From: Acidobacteriota bacterium
GTDB taxonomy: Bacteria; Acidobacteriota; Vicinamibacteria; Vicinamibacterales; UBA823
Assembly (NCBI GenBank): GCA_002730525.1
Contig: PCAK01000010.1
Location: forward strand, 1 to 64,000
Length of the DNA stretch: 64,000 bases
Reading direction: 5' to 3'
The notes below the pieces were generated by a model that was given only the letters and a program-made list of their open reading frames with translations, was not told the DNA's origin and ran no database searches. A program made the translations under genes and the position numbers. Shown in pieces: positions 55,045-62,460 of this stretch; positions within the stretch are counted from its first letter, which is position 1; every line of letters begins with the position of its first letter.

Positions 55045-56116
55045 ATCTCCCGCACGACCCGCTCACGACGTCAACCAGACGCAGGTCGGCGGTGTGACCC
55101 TGTCGCGCCCGTTCGGCCTGGCGCCGATGGCAGGGATGACCGACACGGCCTTCCGTCGTCTGGTCAAGCGCCAGGGCGGCTGCGGCCTGGTCGTGACCGA
55201 GATGGTCAGCTCGGAGGGCCTCGTCCGCGGCATTGACCGCACGCTCGAGTTCGCCGAGTACACGGAAGAAGAGCGCCCCGTATCTATTCAGGTGTTCGGC
55301 GGCGATCCGGCCAAGATGGCGGCGTCGGCGGAGATCCTTGAATCGTTGGGCGCCGACATCGTGGACGTGAACATGGGGTGCCCCGTCCCGAAGATCGCCA
55401 AGCACAACGCGGGCTGCAGTCTGATGCGCGACCCGGCGCAAGCCGCCACGATCATCGACGCGATGGTGCAGGCGGTGCACATCCCGGTCACCGTAAAGAT
55501 GCGAGCGGGCTGGAGCGAAGACGAGATCAACGCCCCCGAGCTGGCCCGGCGGGTCGAGGGTGTCGGCGCGTCGGCCGTGACCGTCCACGGACGCACCGCG
55601 AAGCAGTCGTATACCGGCCGGTCCGACTGGGGTCTGATCGGCGAGGTTGCGCGCGCGGTCGACGTCCCGGTGTTCGGCAGTGGCGACTGCGTTGAGCCCG
55701 CCGAGCTCGGCGACCGCGTGGCCGAGAGCGGTGCGGCCGGGGCGCTGGTTGGCCGGGGCGCGCTCAGGAATCCCTGGATCTTCGCGCAGGCCCAGGACCT
55801 GGCGGCTGGCCGGGCACCGCGTGCAGTGCCGCTCGAAGCTCGGGGCCGCTTTCTGCTGGACTATCTGGAGTTGCTGCTCGGCGAGGGCGTCGCAGAAGCC
55901 GACGGATTTCGGCACGCCCTGCCCGCGGCGCGCGAGGCGGCGCCGGCGCGGGGTCGCGACCGCTGGGTGGTCAACAAGCTGCGAGCCCTGGGGTCCTGGT
56001 ACACCAAGGGCCTCGACAACGGGTCACATCTGCGCCAGCAGATCAATCAGGCCGAATCGATCGCCGAGCTGCGCGCGATCATTCAGGATTTCTTCTTCGA
56101 CCCAGATCGGGCCTAG
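55028..56116 (+). CDS. tRNA-dihydrouridine synthase (DusB-type)
   Basis: FMN-dependent reductase of tRNA uridines (362 aa). It starts GLAPMAGMTDTAFRRLVKRQGG, with MVSSEGLVRG, VNMGCPVPKIAKHNAGCSLMRDP (catalytic cysteine), TVKMRAGW and VHGRTAKQSYTGRSDW, all in family order. The C-terminal ~110 residues carry the helical tRNA-binding domain. A ~20-residue polar start precedes the core. It converges on the next gene with a 4-bp overlap of the stops. Confidence 0.94.
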   Translation: MSDPTESPARPAHDVNQTQVGGVTLSRPFGLAPMAGMTDTAFRRLVKRQGGCGLVVTEMVSSEGLVRGIDRTLEFAEYTEEERPVSIQVFGGDPAKMAASAEILESLGADIVDVNMGCPVPKIAKHNAGCSLMRDPAQAATIIDAMVQAVHIPVTVKMRAGWSEDEINAPELARRVEGVGASAVTVHGRTAKQSYTGRSDWGLIGEVARAVDVPVFGSGDCVEPAELGDRVAESGAAGALVGRGALRNPWIFAQAQDLAAGRAPRAVPLEARGRFLLDYLELLLGEGVAEADGFRHALPAAREAAPARGRDRWVVNKLRALGSWYTKGLDNGSHLRQQINQAESIAELRAIIQDFFFDPDRA

Positions 56117-56532
56117 CGCTTCCGGGGCGGACGGCCACCCGGTGAGCGTTTCGCACCTCCCGACTGCCCGGCGGCCTTCTTTCCCGATAGGCTGGCGGTC
56201 TTCTTGTCCCGGCGGAACTTACCGGCCTTCGAAGCCCCCTTCTTCTTGGCGAATCGTGCTCGCGGATCCTCGTGCGTGCCGCCCGGCCGCCACTCACGGT
56301 CCCGCTTCGGTCCCGCGGCCGCCGGCCGCGCGCGCGGGTGACGGCGGGCCGCTTCGCGGGCCTCGGTTGGCGAGGGCCAGAGTCGTCCCCGCGCGAACCA
56401 CATGAGTTCGGCCTTGGCGTCTTTCTTCCGGAGCTGATGGAGTGTCGGCATCAACTCCTCCCGGGTGGCCGATCGGAAAGACGTGGCGGTTCCGTCGAGG
56501 ATGATCGTCCAGTAGGCGTAGCGTGGGGGCAT
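56113..56532 (-). CDS. Basic protein of unknown function
   Basis: A 139-aa protein. The first ~60 residues look folded: YAYWTIILDGTATSFRSATREELMPTLHQLRKKDAKAELMWFARGRLW, with conserved-looking aromatic positions. The remaining ~75 residues are very basic and low complexity (KKKGASKAGKFRRDKKTASLSGKK), probably a nucleic-acid-binding tail. I recall similar sequences in acidobacteria without an assigned role. It follows the NtrC-type gene by 10 bp on the same strand, so the two may be co-transcribed. Confidence 0.7.
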   Translation of the reverse strand: MPPRYAYWTIILDGTATSFRSATREELMPTLHQLRKKDAKAELMWFARGRLWPSPTEAREAARRHPRARPAAAGPKRDREWRPGGTHEDPRARFAKKKGASKAGKFRRDKKTASLSGKKAAGQSGGAKRSPGGRPPRKR

Positions 56533-56542
56533 TGTCGTGGCG

Positions 56543-57946
56543 TCAGGGTTGGAGCCGCTTCATCTTCTCGAGGAGCGTCGTGCGCTTCAGGTGGAGCAGG
56601 TCGGCAGCCAGGCGCTTGTTGCCGTCGGCGCGCCCGAGTGCCTGCCGGATCAGTTCGCGCTCGACGTCGTGCACGTAGCGTTCGAAGTCGAGGCCATCGT
56701 CGGGGAACGCGACGCGGACGCTCAGCCCCGGGTCGACGGCGGCCTGGATCTCCGGCGGCAGGTCGGCGGCCTCGATCTGCGTGCGGCCTTGACTGAACGC
56801 GAGTGTTCGCTCGATGACGTTCTCGAGCTGCCGGATGTTGCCCGGCCAGGCGTAGGCCATCAACTGCCGCATCGCTTCCTGCGACAGGCCGACGTCGGGC
56901 CGCGGTGGGACGAGTTCGCGTCCGAGTCGTTCGAGAAAATGTTGCGTCAGGAGCGGGATGTCGTCCCGTCGATCGCGGAGCGGCGGCAACGGAATCGGAA
57001 TCACGTTCAGTCGGTAGAACAGGTCCTCCCGAAACGTGCCATCCGCGACGAGCTGAGTCAGGTCGGAGTTGGTCGCCGCGATGACCCGCACATCGATTTT
57101 GATCTGCCGCGTGTCCCCGATCCGCTCGAGTTCCCGTTCCTGCAAGACGCGCAGCAGCTTGGCCTGCAGGGCCGGCGTCATCGTGCCGACCTCGTCGAGG
57201 AAGAGCGTGCCACGATGGGCCTGTTCGAGCCGCCCCGGCCTCGATTCGACCGCTCCGGTGAATGCGCCGCGGACGTGGCCGAACAATTCCGCCTCGAGCA
57301 GCGACTCGGGAATGGCGCCGCAGTTCAGCGCGGCGAGGCGGTGGGCGCTGCGCGGGCTGTTGTGGTGAATGGCCCGGGCCACGAGTTCCTTACCGGTCCC
57401 GGTCTCACCGGTAATCAGAATGGTACTGTTGGTCGGCGCGATCATCTTGAGCCTCTCAAAGAGGTCGCGCATCACCTGGCTGAGGCCAACCAGGCCTTCG
57501 AAGTCGAAGAAGAAATCCTGCCGGTAGCGCTCCTCGAGCTGCGAGCGCAGGTAGGCGTTCTCGCTCTTCAGGCGCCGTTGTTCGAGCGCCGCCGTGAGAA
57601 CGTGCAACAGCTCGTCGAACTGAAAGGGTTTGGTGATGAAGTCCGCCGCGCCGACCTTGATCGCCTCGACCGCACCCTTCACCGTGCCGAAGCCGGTCAC
57701 GACGATCCCGACGATCTCCGGGTAGCGGTCGATCGCCGCTTTCAGCACCTGGCTGCCGTCGACGCCGGGCAGCCTGAGATCGGTGACGACGACATCGAAG
57801 GCGAAATCCGCCAGTTTGGCGAGGGCCTGCTCCCCACTCTCCACCTGCGTGACGCTGTAGCCGTGGTCGGTCAGACGCTCGGCGGTCACCTCCCGCAGTG
57901 CCGCCTCGTCCTCGACGATCAGCAGATGTTTTTCATTTTCAGTCAT
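56543..57946 (-). CDS. Sigma-54-dependent response regulator (NtrC family)
   Basis: A 467-aa three-domain regulator. The receiver domain (about 5-120) has phospho-acceptor D56 in VVVTDLRLPG. The AAA+ domain has Walker A GETGTGKE (180-187), GAFTGA loop (227-232) and GTLFLDEVGTM. The Fis-type helix-turn-helix at the end reads GRADGNKRLAADLLHLKRTTLLEKMKRL. The intact GAFTGA loop means it should activate sigma-54 promoters. No kinase is adjacent on the same strand, but a hybrid kinase and a stand-alone phosphoacceptor domain lie within 4 kb. Confidence 0.95.
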   Translation of the reverse strand: MTENEKHLLIVEDEAALREVTAERLTDHGYSVTQVESGEQALAKLADFAFDVVVTDLRLPGVDGSQVLKAAIDRYPEIVGIVVTGFGTVKGAVEAIKVGAADFITKPFQFDELLHVLTAALEQRRLKSENAYLRSQLEERYRQDFFFDFEGLVGLSQVMRDLFERLKMIAPTNSTILITGETGTGKELVARAIHHNSPRSAHRLAALNCGAIPESLLEAELFGHVRGAFTGAVESRPGRLEQAHRGTLFLDEVGTMTPALQAKLLRVLQERELERIGDTRQIKIDVRVIAATNSDLTQLVADGTFREDLFYRLNVIPIPLPPLRDRRDDIPLLTQHFLERLGRELVPPRPDVGLSQEAMRQLMAYAWPGNIRQLENVIERTLAFSQGRTQIEAADLPPEIQAAVDPGLSVRVAFPDDGLDFERYVHDVERELIRQALGRADGNKRLAADLLHLKRTTLLEKMKRLQP

Positions 57947-58133
57947 TTAGCAGGGTGGCGGTATTTTGACACCCAGCCGTCTGGCGGTCAAGAAGGCGGC
58001 GCGGATCGTTCTATAGGCTCGGTCACGCCCTGCCGATAGTCATTGGGAACGCGGCAGAGACGCCGTGAGGGGATCGGCGTCGCGAGATTGCAGCCCAACG
58101 TTGCAAGGCTCCGCGACGCCAACGAGCAAGACC

Positions 58134-58349
58134 ATGATTGTCGACCGAAAGACCATCTCGATCATGAAGGCGTGTGAGCTGGTGGGCGTCAGCCGCCGGA
58201 CGATCTACAACTGGATCGCCAGCGGCAAGGTGGAGTACGTCCGCACGGCGGGCGGCTCGGTGCGAATCTTCGTCGACACGTTGTGGCGAGATCCGTCCGG
58301 CACCTCGAAAGCCGCGATCTGGCCAGAAACCGCCCGCAAAGAGGCCTGA
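58134..58349 (+). CDS. Small helix-turn-helix (excisionase/MerR-like) DNA-binding protein
   Basis: A 71-aa protein with one winged helix-turn-helix: TISIMKACELVGVSRRTIYNWIASGKVEYVRTAGGSVRIFVDTLWR (about residues 7-52). It is the type often annotated as excisionase-family or HTH_17. The tail is short and unstructured. The ATG at 58134 is preferred over an upstream frame with unlike sequence. There is no integrase or other phage gene nearby, so it is more likely a regulator than an excisionase. It is divergent from the NtrC-type gene and 53 bp before the phosphoacceptor gene. Confidence 0.8.
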   Translation: MIVDRKTISIMKACELVGVSRRTIYNWIASGKVEYVRTAGGSVRIFVDTLWRDPSGTSKAAIWPETARKEA

Positions 58350-58402
58350 GCATCGTGCTCAGCGCCGACCGTGCTCCAGACCCACATCGAGAAAGGACGC
58401 AT

Positions 58403-58621
58403 GTGGACGAGCTGACAGATCTCAGCCGGCTATTTCATCGGCTGAACAACCAGCTCGGAATCATCCTCGCCAACGCTGAGCTACTCGAAGCGAAAGCCAC
58501 CGACGAGATGAGCCGATCACGTGCGGCGCAGATCGTGGCCAGCGTGCTCGATGCGATGAGCACGGCAGGCGAGATCCGCACCGATCGGGAGTCGCCCGCG
58601 TCCGACGCCTCGCACGGCTGA
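58403..58621 (+). CDS. Stand-alone histidine-kinase phosphoacceptor (DHp-like) domain
   Basis: A 72-aa protein from GTG 58403, which follows AAAGGA at a good distance. Residues 8-28 read SRLFHRLNNQLGIILANAELL, which lines up with the H-box of histidine kinases; the hybrid kinase at 59905 has GVAHELNNPLATILTWSERL. So His12 would be the phosphoacceptor. A second helix (AAQIVASVLDAMSTAGEIR) completes a two-helix hairpin. There is no ATPase domain and no room for one. It may relay phosphate or dimerise with a kinase. The frame opens further upstream but without sensible sequence. Confidence 0.65.
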   Translation: MDELTDLSRLFHRLNNQLGIILANAELLEAKATDEMSRSRAAQIVASVLDAMSTAGEIRTDRESPASDASHG

Positions 58622-58971
58622 CCGCGCGTATCCCGCCGATCCGCACCCGAGTCACGGCCTCCCACGACGTCCTACGAGAGTCAACGTGTTGGCGGCTGCA
58701 CTGTTTTGCAGTCAAATACTCGACACTTTTCGGACCGATTCTCGTCAATCCTTCCCGCTCTTTCCCGTCGGATCAATTCTGCAACCAACTGATTATGTTG
58801 AAGTTATGCGCAGTGACTCCATTGAAATCATGTTCGCTACATTTTCGTTTTTGCGGTTGGTACCTCTGTTGCGATGAAGGGCCTCGCCACCGCGGCTGAC
58901 CGGGTTCGGCCGGCGTGTCTCCAGCGTCGTCCCGTTCCGGTGCTCCGCGAGTGGCGAGGAGGGATCTCGAC
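58622..58971. other. Intergenic region upstream of the sigma-factor gene
   Basis: 350 bp without a convincing gene. The middle (58690-58875) is AT-rich compared with its surroundings and probably contains the promoter of the sigma gene. A strong AGGAGG ribosome-binding site lies at about 58957-58962. I found no sigma-54 or sigma-28 promoter with correct spacing. Confidence 0.6.
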
Positions 58972-59895
58972 ATGCCGCAGCAGCAGACTGTCACGGCTGA
59001 CCAACAGCACCGTATCGAGGCCGGCGTCCCGTTCGTGGAGGCCCTGGCCCGACGCGTCGCGGCGTCGATGCCGCACTCGATCGATATCGGGGATCTGGTG
59101 CAGGACGGGATGATCGGCTTGATCGACGCCGCGCACCGGTTCGACGCGGGGCGGGGCATCAAGTTCGAAACATTCGCCGAGCGCCGCGTGCGCGGCGCCA
59201 TGATCGACGCGCTGCGCCGCGACGCATGGCCGCGGGGCATCCGCCGGGTACGCCGCGAACTCGAGGCGGCGCGCGAGTCGCTCCGGCGAGAGCTTGGCTG
59301 CGAGCCGTCGATGGCCGACCTGGCCAAGCGCGTCGGTTCCGACGAGACTCGGCTCGGTCGCACGATCGTGCGGATCAACACGATCGAGTCGACCTCTCCC
59401 CTGGCGACGTCAGACTCGATCGACGAGGCGAGTCTGCCACCGGTCATGGTGCCGTCGGAGCCGCCATCGCCTGACAAGGCGCTGGAGCAGTGTGAGATCA
59501 AGGGCCGCGTCCGCGACGCCATCGCCTCGCTACCTCCGCGCGAGCGGAAGGTGATCGGCCTGTACTATTTCGGCGAAGTCACGATGAAACGGATCGGTGC
59601 CGAGATCGGAGTGAACGAGTCACGAGTGTCGCAGCTGCACGCGCGGGCGATCCAGCGGCTACGGAAGGCGCTCGCGCAGCAGTTCGAATCGGATGCGGCC
59701 GCGGCGAACGCCCTCGGGGCCGTGCTGGTCACGATGCCGACACGGGCCACGCGCGCGTCCCGCACCTCGGCGGCCAAGGTGAAGACACCCCGCGGCGTCG
59801 TGCTGCCGTATCAGAAGCGGAGTCGACCGAAGTCGGCGCGCCCGGCCACCCGGCCGTCGGTCGCGGCCGAGGCGCCCCGCGCCGTGGCGCGGTAG
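58972..59895 (+). CDS. RNA polymerase sigma factor of the FliA/WhiG type
   Basis: A 307-aa group 3 sigma factor. Region 2 is at about residues 20-90 (DIGDLVQDGMIGLIDAAHRFDAGRGIKFETFAERRVRGAMIDALRR). A region 3 with LEAARESLRRELGCEPSMADLAKRVG follows. Region 4 is at about 175-235 (IASLPPRERKVIGLYYFGEVTMKRIGAEIGVNESRVSQLHARAIQRLRKAL). A basic C-terminal tail of ~65 residues is unusual. No flagellar or sporulation genes are in the window, so its regulon is open. The start at 58972 is supported by a perfect AGGAGG. Confidence 0.92.
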   Translation: MPQQQTVTADQQHRIEAGVPFVEALARRVAASMPHSIDIGDLVQDGMIGLIDAAHRFDAGRGIKFETFAERRVRGAMIDALRRDAWPRGIRRVRRELEAARESLRRELGCEPSMADLAKRVGSDETRLGRTIVRINTIESTSPLATSDSIDEASLPPVMVPSEPPSPDKALEQCEIKGRVRDAIASLPPRERKVIGLYYFGEVTMKRIGAEIGVNESRVSQLHARAIQRLRKALAQQFESDAAAANALGAVLVTMPTRATRASRTSAAKVKTPRGVVLPYQKRSRPKSARPATRPSVAAEAPRAVAR

Positions 59896-59904
59896 CGGGA
59901 CCGA

Positions 59905-61563
59905 TCAGGCCAGGACTTCGCGCGCGACTCGAAGCAGATCGCCGAGTCGGAACGGCTTGGCGAGCCACCGGCAGCCGGTGTCGTCGAGGAACCGTTCGGC
60001 ATCGGTGCCGGCGACATCGCCGGTCACGAACACGATTCGCTGCTTGAGGTTGGGCGCGATCTTGGCGGCGGCTTGGTAGAACGCCGTGCCGTCCAGGCGC
60101 GGCATCTTCAGGTCACAGATCACGAGGTCATAGGTGCGCTCGCGCACGCGTGCGAGCGCGGCCTCGCCGTCACCCGCGCGGTCGACGCGGAAACCCGCAT
60201 CGCCGAGCGCCTCGGCGACCGCGGCCGCCAGCGAGGGTTCATCCTCGACGAGGAGCACGACGGCGCCGCCCCCGATGTTCGCGGGCTGGACCGCGGGCGC
60301 CGGCGCGGGCAATCGGATCTTTCCAGCCGTAGCCGGGAACTCCAGCCGGAACGTCGCGCCCTCGTCCGGCGCGGAGGTCAACCCGATGCGCCCGCCGTGT
60401 TCCTGCATGATCGCGTAGGCGACAGTCAGGCCGAGGCCGGTGCCCTTGCCGACCTGTTTGGTCGTGAAGAACGGGTCGAAGATACGGCCCTGCACTTCAT
60501 CCGGAACGCCCGGGCCATCGTCGCTGACCTCGAGCACGACGGACTCGGCTTCGGCGTCGTGCCACGTTCGCGTGACGATGGTGCCCTGTCCGCGCGCCGC
60601 CAGCATGGCCTGCTCGGCGTTGATGACGAGGTTGAGGAGGACCTGCTTCACCTGGTGAGGGTCGGCGAAGACCTGTGGGAGGCCGACAGCCAAGGCGTCG
60701 ATGACCGAGATATTCGAGACCCGCTGTTCGTACGCGCGCAGTGACATGGTCTCACGCACGACCTGATTGACATCGACCATGGCGCGCGTCGTGTGCCGCT
60801 TGCGGGCGAAGGTCAGGAGGTTTCGGACGATCTTCGCGGCGCGTTCGGATTCGCCGAGGATCGTTTCGAGACCACGGCGCGTCGCGTCGTCCACGGTCCG
60901 TTCGGCCAGCCGCTCGGACCAGGTCAGAATCGTGGCCAGGGGGTTGTTCAGTTCGTGGGCGACACCCGAGATCGTCTGTCCCAGTGCCGCGAGCTTCTCG
61001 GCCTGGAGCAGCTGGTGGTAGAGATCACGCGCTTGATCTTCCAGCTTCTTCCGTTCGCTGACGTCGCGCATCAGCGCTTCGACGCGGAGCGCGCTCCCGC
61101 GTCTGCGTTCGGCTCGGGCCGTGACCTCGACCCACGTCGGCGTCCGGTCGGCCCGCCGCAGGCGGAGGAGGTAGTCGGTCACGGCGCCATCACGGGTGAG
61201 TCGGTCGATGAATGCCGCGCGCGCCTGAGGGTCGACGAAACGGTCGGCTTCGAACGGCACCACGGCCGCGTGGGCGGTCTCCGTCGGGTAGCCGAACATG
61301 AGCTTCAGGTGCGGGTTGGCAACGATGGTGTCGGTCGCGTCGGCCGTGAGGTTACCGATGTAGACACCCTCGTGCACCACCTCGAACAGACGCGCGAACG
61401 CCGTGGCGGGCGGGTTTCGGGGCTTGCGCGGTGCGGGCTTGCGCGTGGATGTTCGAGCGAGTTTTCGGGCGGGCTTTCGAGCGGGCTTCGCTGAGCGCGT
61501 CCGGGACACGGTTCGCTTGCGAGTCACGGGGTGGGCTGCGCCACTCTGGGGGCCTAAGCGCAC
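59905..61563 (-). CDS. Hybrid sensor histidine kinase (PAS-HisKA-HATPase-REC)
   Basis: A 552-aa protein without a membrane segment. A basic repeat-like start (RKPARKLARTSTRKPAPRKPRNP) is followed by a PAS domain (about 55-170). The phosphoacceptor domain has H203 in GVAHELNNP. The ATP-binding domain has NLVINAEQAM, DDGPGVP, FFTTKQVGKGTGLGLTVAYAI. The receiver domain has D484 in VICDLKMPRLDG. It probably senses a cytoplasmic signal. It converges on the sigma gene (9 bp) and follows the PCYCGC gene by 44 bp on the same strand. The start is a GTG; an in-frame GTG 12 codons later is also possible. Confidence 0.92.
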   Translation of the reverse strand: MRLGPQSGAAHPVTRKRTVSRTRSAKPARKPARKLARTSTRKPAPRKPRNPPATAFARLFEVVHEGVYIGNLTADATDTIVANPHLKLMFGYPTETAHAAVVPFEADRFVDPQARAAFIDRLTRDGAVTDYLLRLRRADRTPTWVEVTARAERRRGSALRVEALMRDVSERKKLEDQARDLYHQLLQAEKLAALGQTISGVAHELNNPLATILTWSERLAERTVDDATRRGLETILGESERAAKIVRNLLTFARKRHTTRAMVDVNQVVRETMSLRAYEQRVSNISVIDALAVGLPQVFADPHQVKQVLLNLVINAEQAMLAARGQGTIVTRTWHDAEAESVVLEVSDDGPGVPDEVQGRIFDPFFTTKQVGKGTGLGLTVAYAIMQEHGGRIGLTSAPDEGATFRLEFPATAGKIRLPAPAPAVQPANIGGGAVVLLVEDEPSLAAAVAEALGDAGFRVDRAGDGEAALARVRERTYDLVICDLKMPRLDGTAFYQAAAKIAPNLKQRIVFVTGDVAGTDAERFLDDTGCRWLAKPFRLGDLLRVAREVLA

Positions 61564-61607
61564 CGCGGAGATCGGGGTCGTCTAACCTCGGGCCTCGGAG
61601 TTTTCGC

Positions 61608-62243
61608 CTACGGCACCGCCGGCGTCGGAGTCTGGGTCATGTAGTGCGGGCCGTAGCTCCGCTCGATCGTCTCTCGGATGTCGGCCAGTGCCGTGCCCGC
61701 CTCGTGCATGTTCATCGCGTCACGCGCGACATCAATGCAGATGGCTCAACCCATGCCGTGAGGTTCCCACCTCACGACGTTCCCTTCGGCGTCGCGACTC
61801 GCGACAAAGCAATCGTGGTTGTCGCCGTGGCCGAAATTCTCGCACCCGCAGAAGCACGGGACGTAGTCGAGCACCTCGGGGTTCTCGGCGGCGAACAGGT
61901 AGACCGATCGGATGACCTCGAGCGGTCGTGGGGGTGCGAACCCCGGCATCGGCAGCGGCGGCAGGTTCGATGACGGCAGGGTCCGTGCGACGGGACCGCG
62001 GGGCGCCGCCTCCTCGTGTGAGGTCGCCGGCGTCATGGGCGCGGCAGCGCTGGTCGCTGGTGCCTGCGCACGAGCCGAGGTCGCGGAACCGGCCGGAGGC
62101 TGATTCGGCGCCGACATCGACCAGACGCCAGCCGCGACCGCCGCCACGATTACGCCGAGAATCAGGCCCGTCGGTTTCCCTGACGTCCGGTGTTCCGACG
62201 TTCGGCGACGCGCCGTCGGTTCCCGATATTTCTTCGAAGACAT
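61608..62243 (-). CDS. PCYCGC-motif protein, candidate selenoprotein (Sec at TGA 61748-61746)
   Basis: Membrane-anchored protein (211 aa with Sec). Residues 25-42 form a membrane helix. A low-complexity Ala/Pro stretch follows, then the family core VLDYVPCFCGCENFGHGDNHDCFVASRD (PCFCGC at 129-134, C145). The frame meets TGA after EPHGMG. Read as Sec it continues U166-AIC-IDVARDAMNMHEAGTALADIRETIERSYG to a TAG at 61608-61610. As I recall the family, proteins of this type carry a Cys pair and an IR..I...Y helix here, so the TGA replaces the first Cys of a CxxC-type motif. A strong hairpin follows the TGA. The function of the family is unknown; metal binding or redox chemistry outside the membrane is likely. 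The hybrid kinase follows 44 bp downstream. Confidence 0.82.
61705..61739 (-). promoter_or_regulatory. Candidate bacterial SECIS hairpin of the PCYCGC gene
   Basis: On the minus strand, TGCAT (61739-61735) pairs with ATGCA (61709-61705). After a 3 x 3 internal loop, two wobble pairs and TCGCG (61729-61725) pair with CGCGA (61719-61715). The loop is CGTGA (61724-61720), with G as its second base. The loop starts 21 nt after the TGA. These features match the general bacterial SECIS layout. Confidence 0.65.
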
Positions 62244-62315
62244 GGCCAGATTCTATCATCGTTCACAGGCGGCCCAGGCCTTGGCGCCTCCGAGTCGCAT
62301 GCTAGACTTCGGGAA

Positions 62316-62426
62316 ATGTCCGCCGATCGCACGCTCGCCGACCACGTCGCCGTTATCACCGGCGAGACGATCACGATCGACGGCGGGGCCTGGCTGGGCG
62401 GCGGCACCTTCGGATTCGAGGTATGA
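62316..62426 (+). pseudogene. Internally deleted short-chain dehydrogenase/reductase remnant
   Basis: A 36-codon frame. Its start, RTLADHVAVITG, looks like the N-terminus of an SDR oxidoreductase (LxxKVAVITGG). Its end, ITGETITIDGGAWLGGG, looks like the C-terminus of the same family (ITGxxxxVDGGxxL). The two parts meet at the shared V-I-T-G. So the ~200 residues between seem to have been lost by recombination between similar short sequences. It now lies between the PCYCGC and YhaM-like genes and probably makes nothing. Confidence 0.65.
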
Positions 62427-62460
62427 CGAGGCGACACGGTTCCGGAGCGAACGCACGACG

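Noticed and set aside
58134-58349. Phage excisionase as part of a prophage
   Set aside because: There is no integrase, att-like repeat, capsid or lysis gene within several kilobases. All neighbours are signalling genes.
58690-58730. Sigma-54 promoter before the sigma-factor gene (TGGC ... TTGC)
   Set aside because: The GG-to-GC spacing is longer than the fixed 10 bp of sigma-54 promoters.
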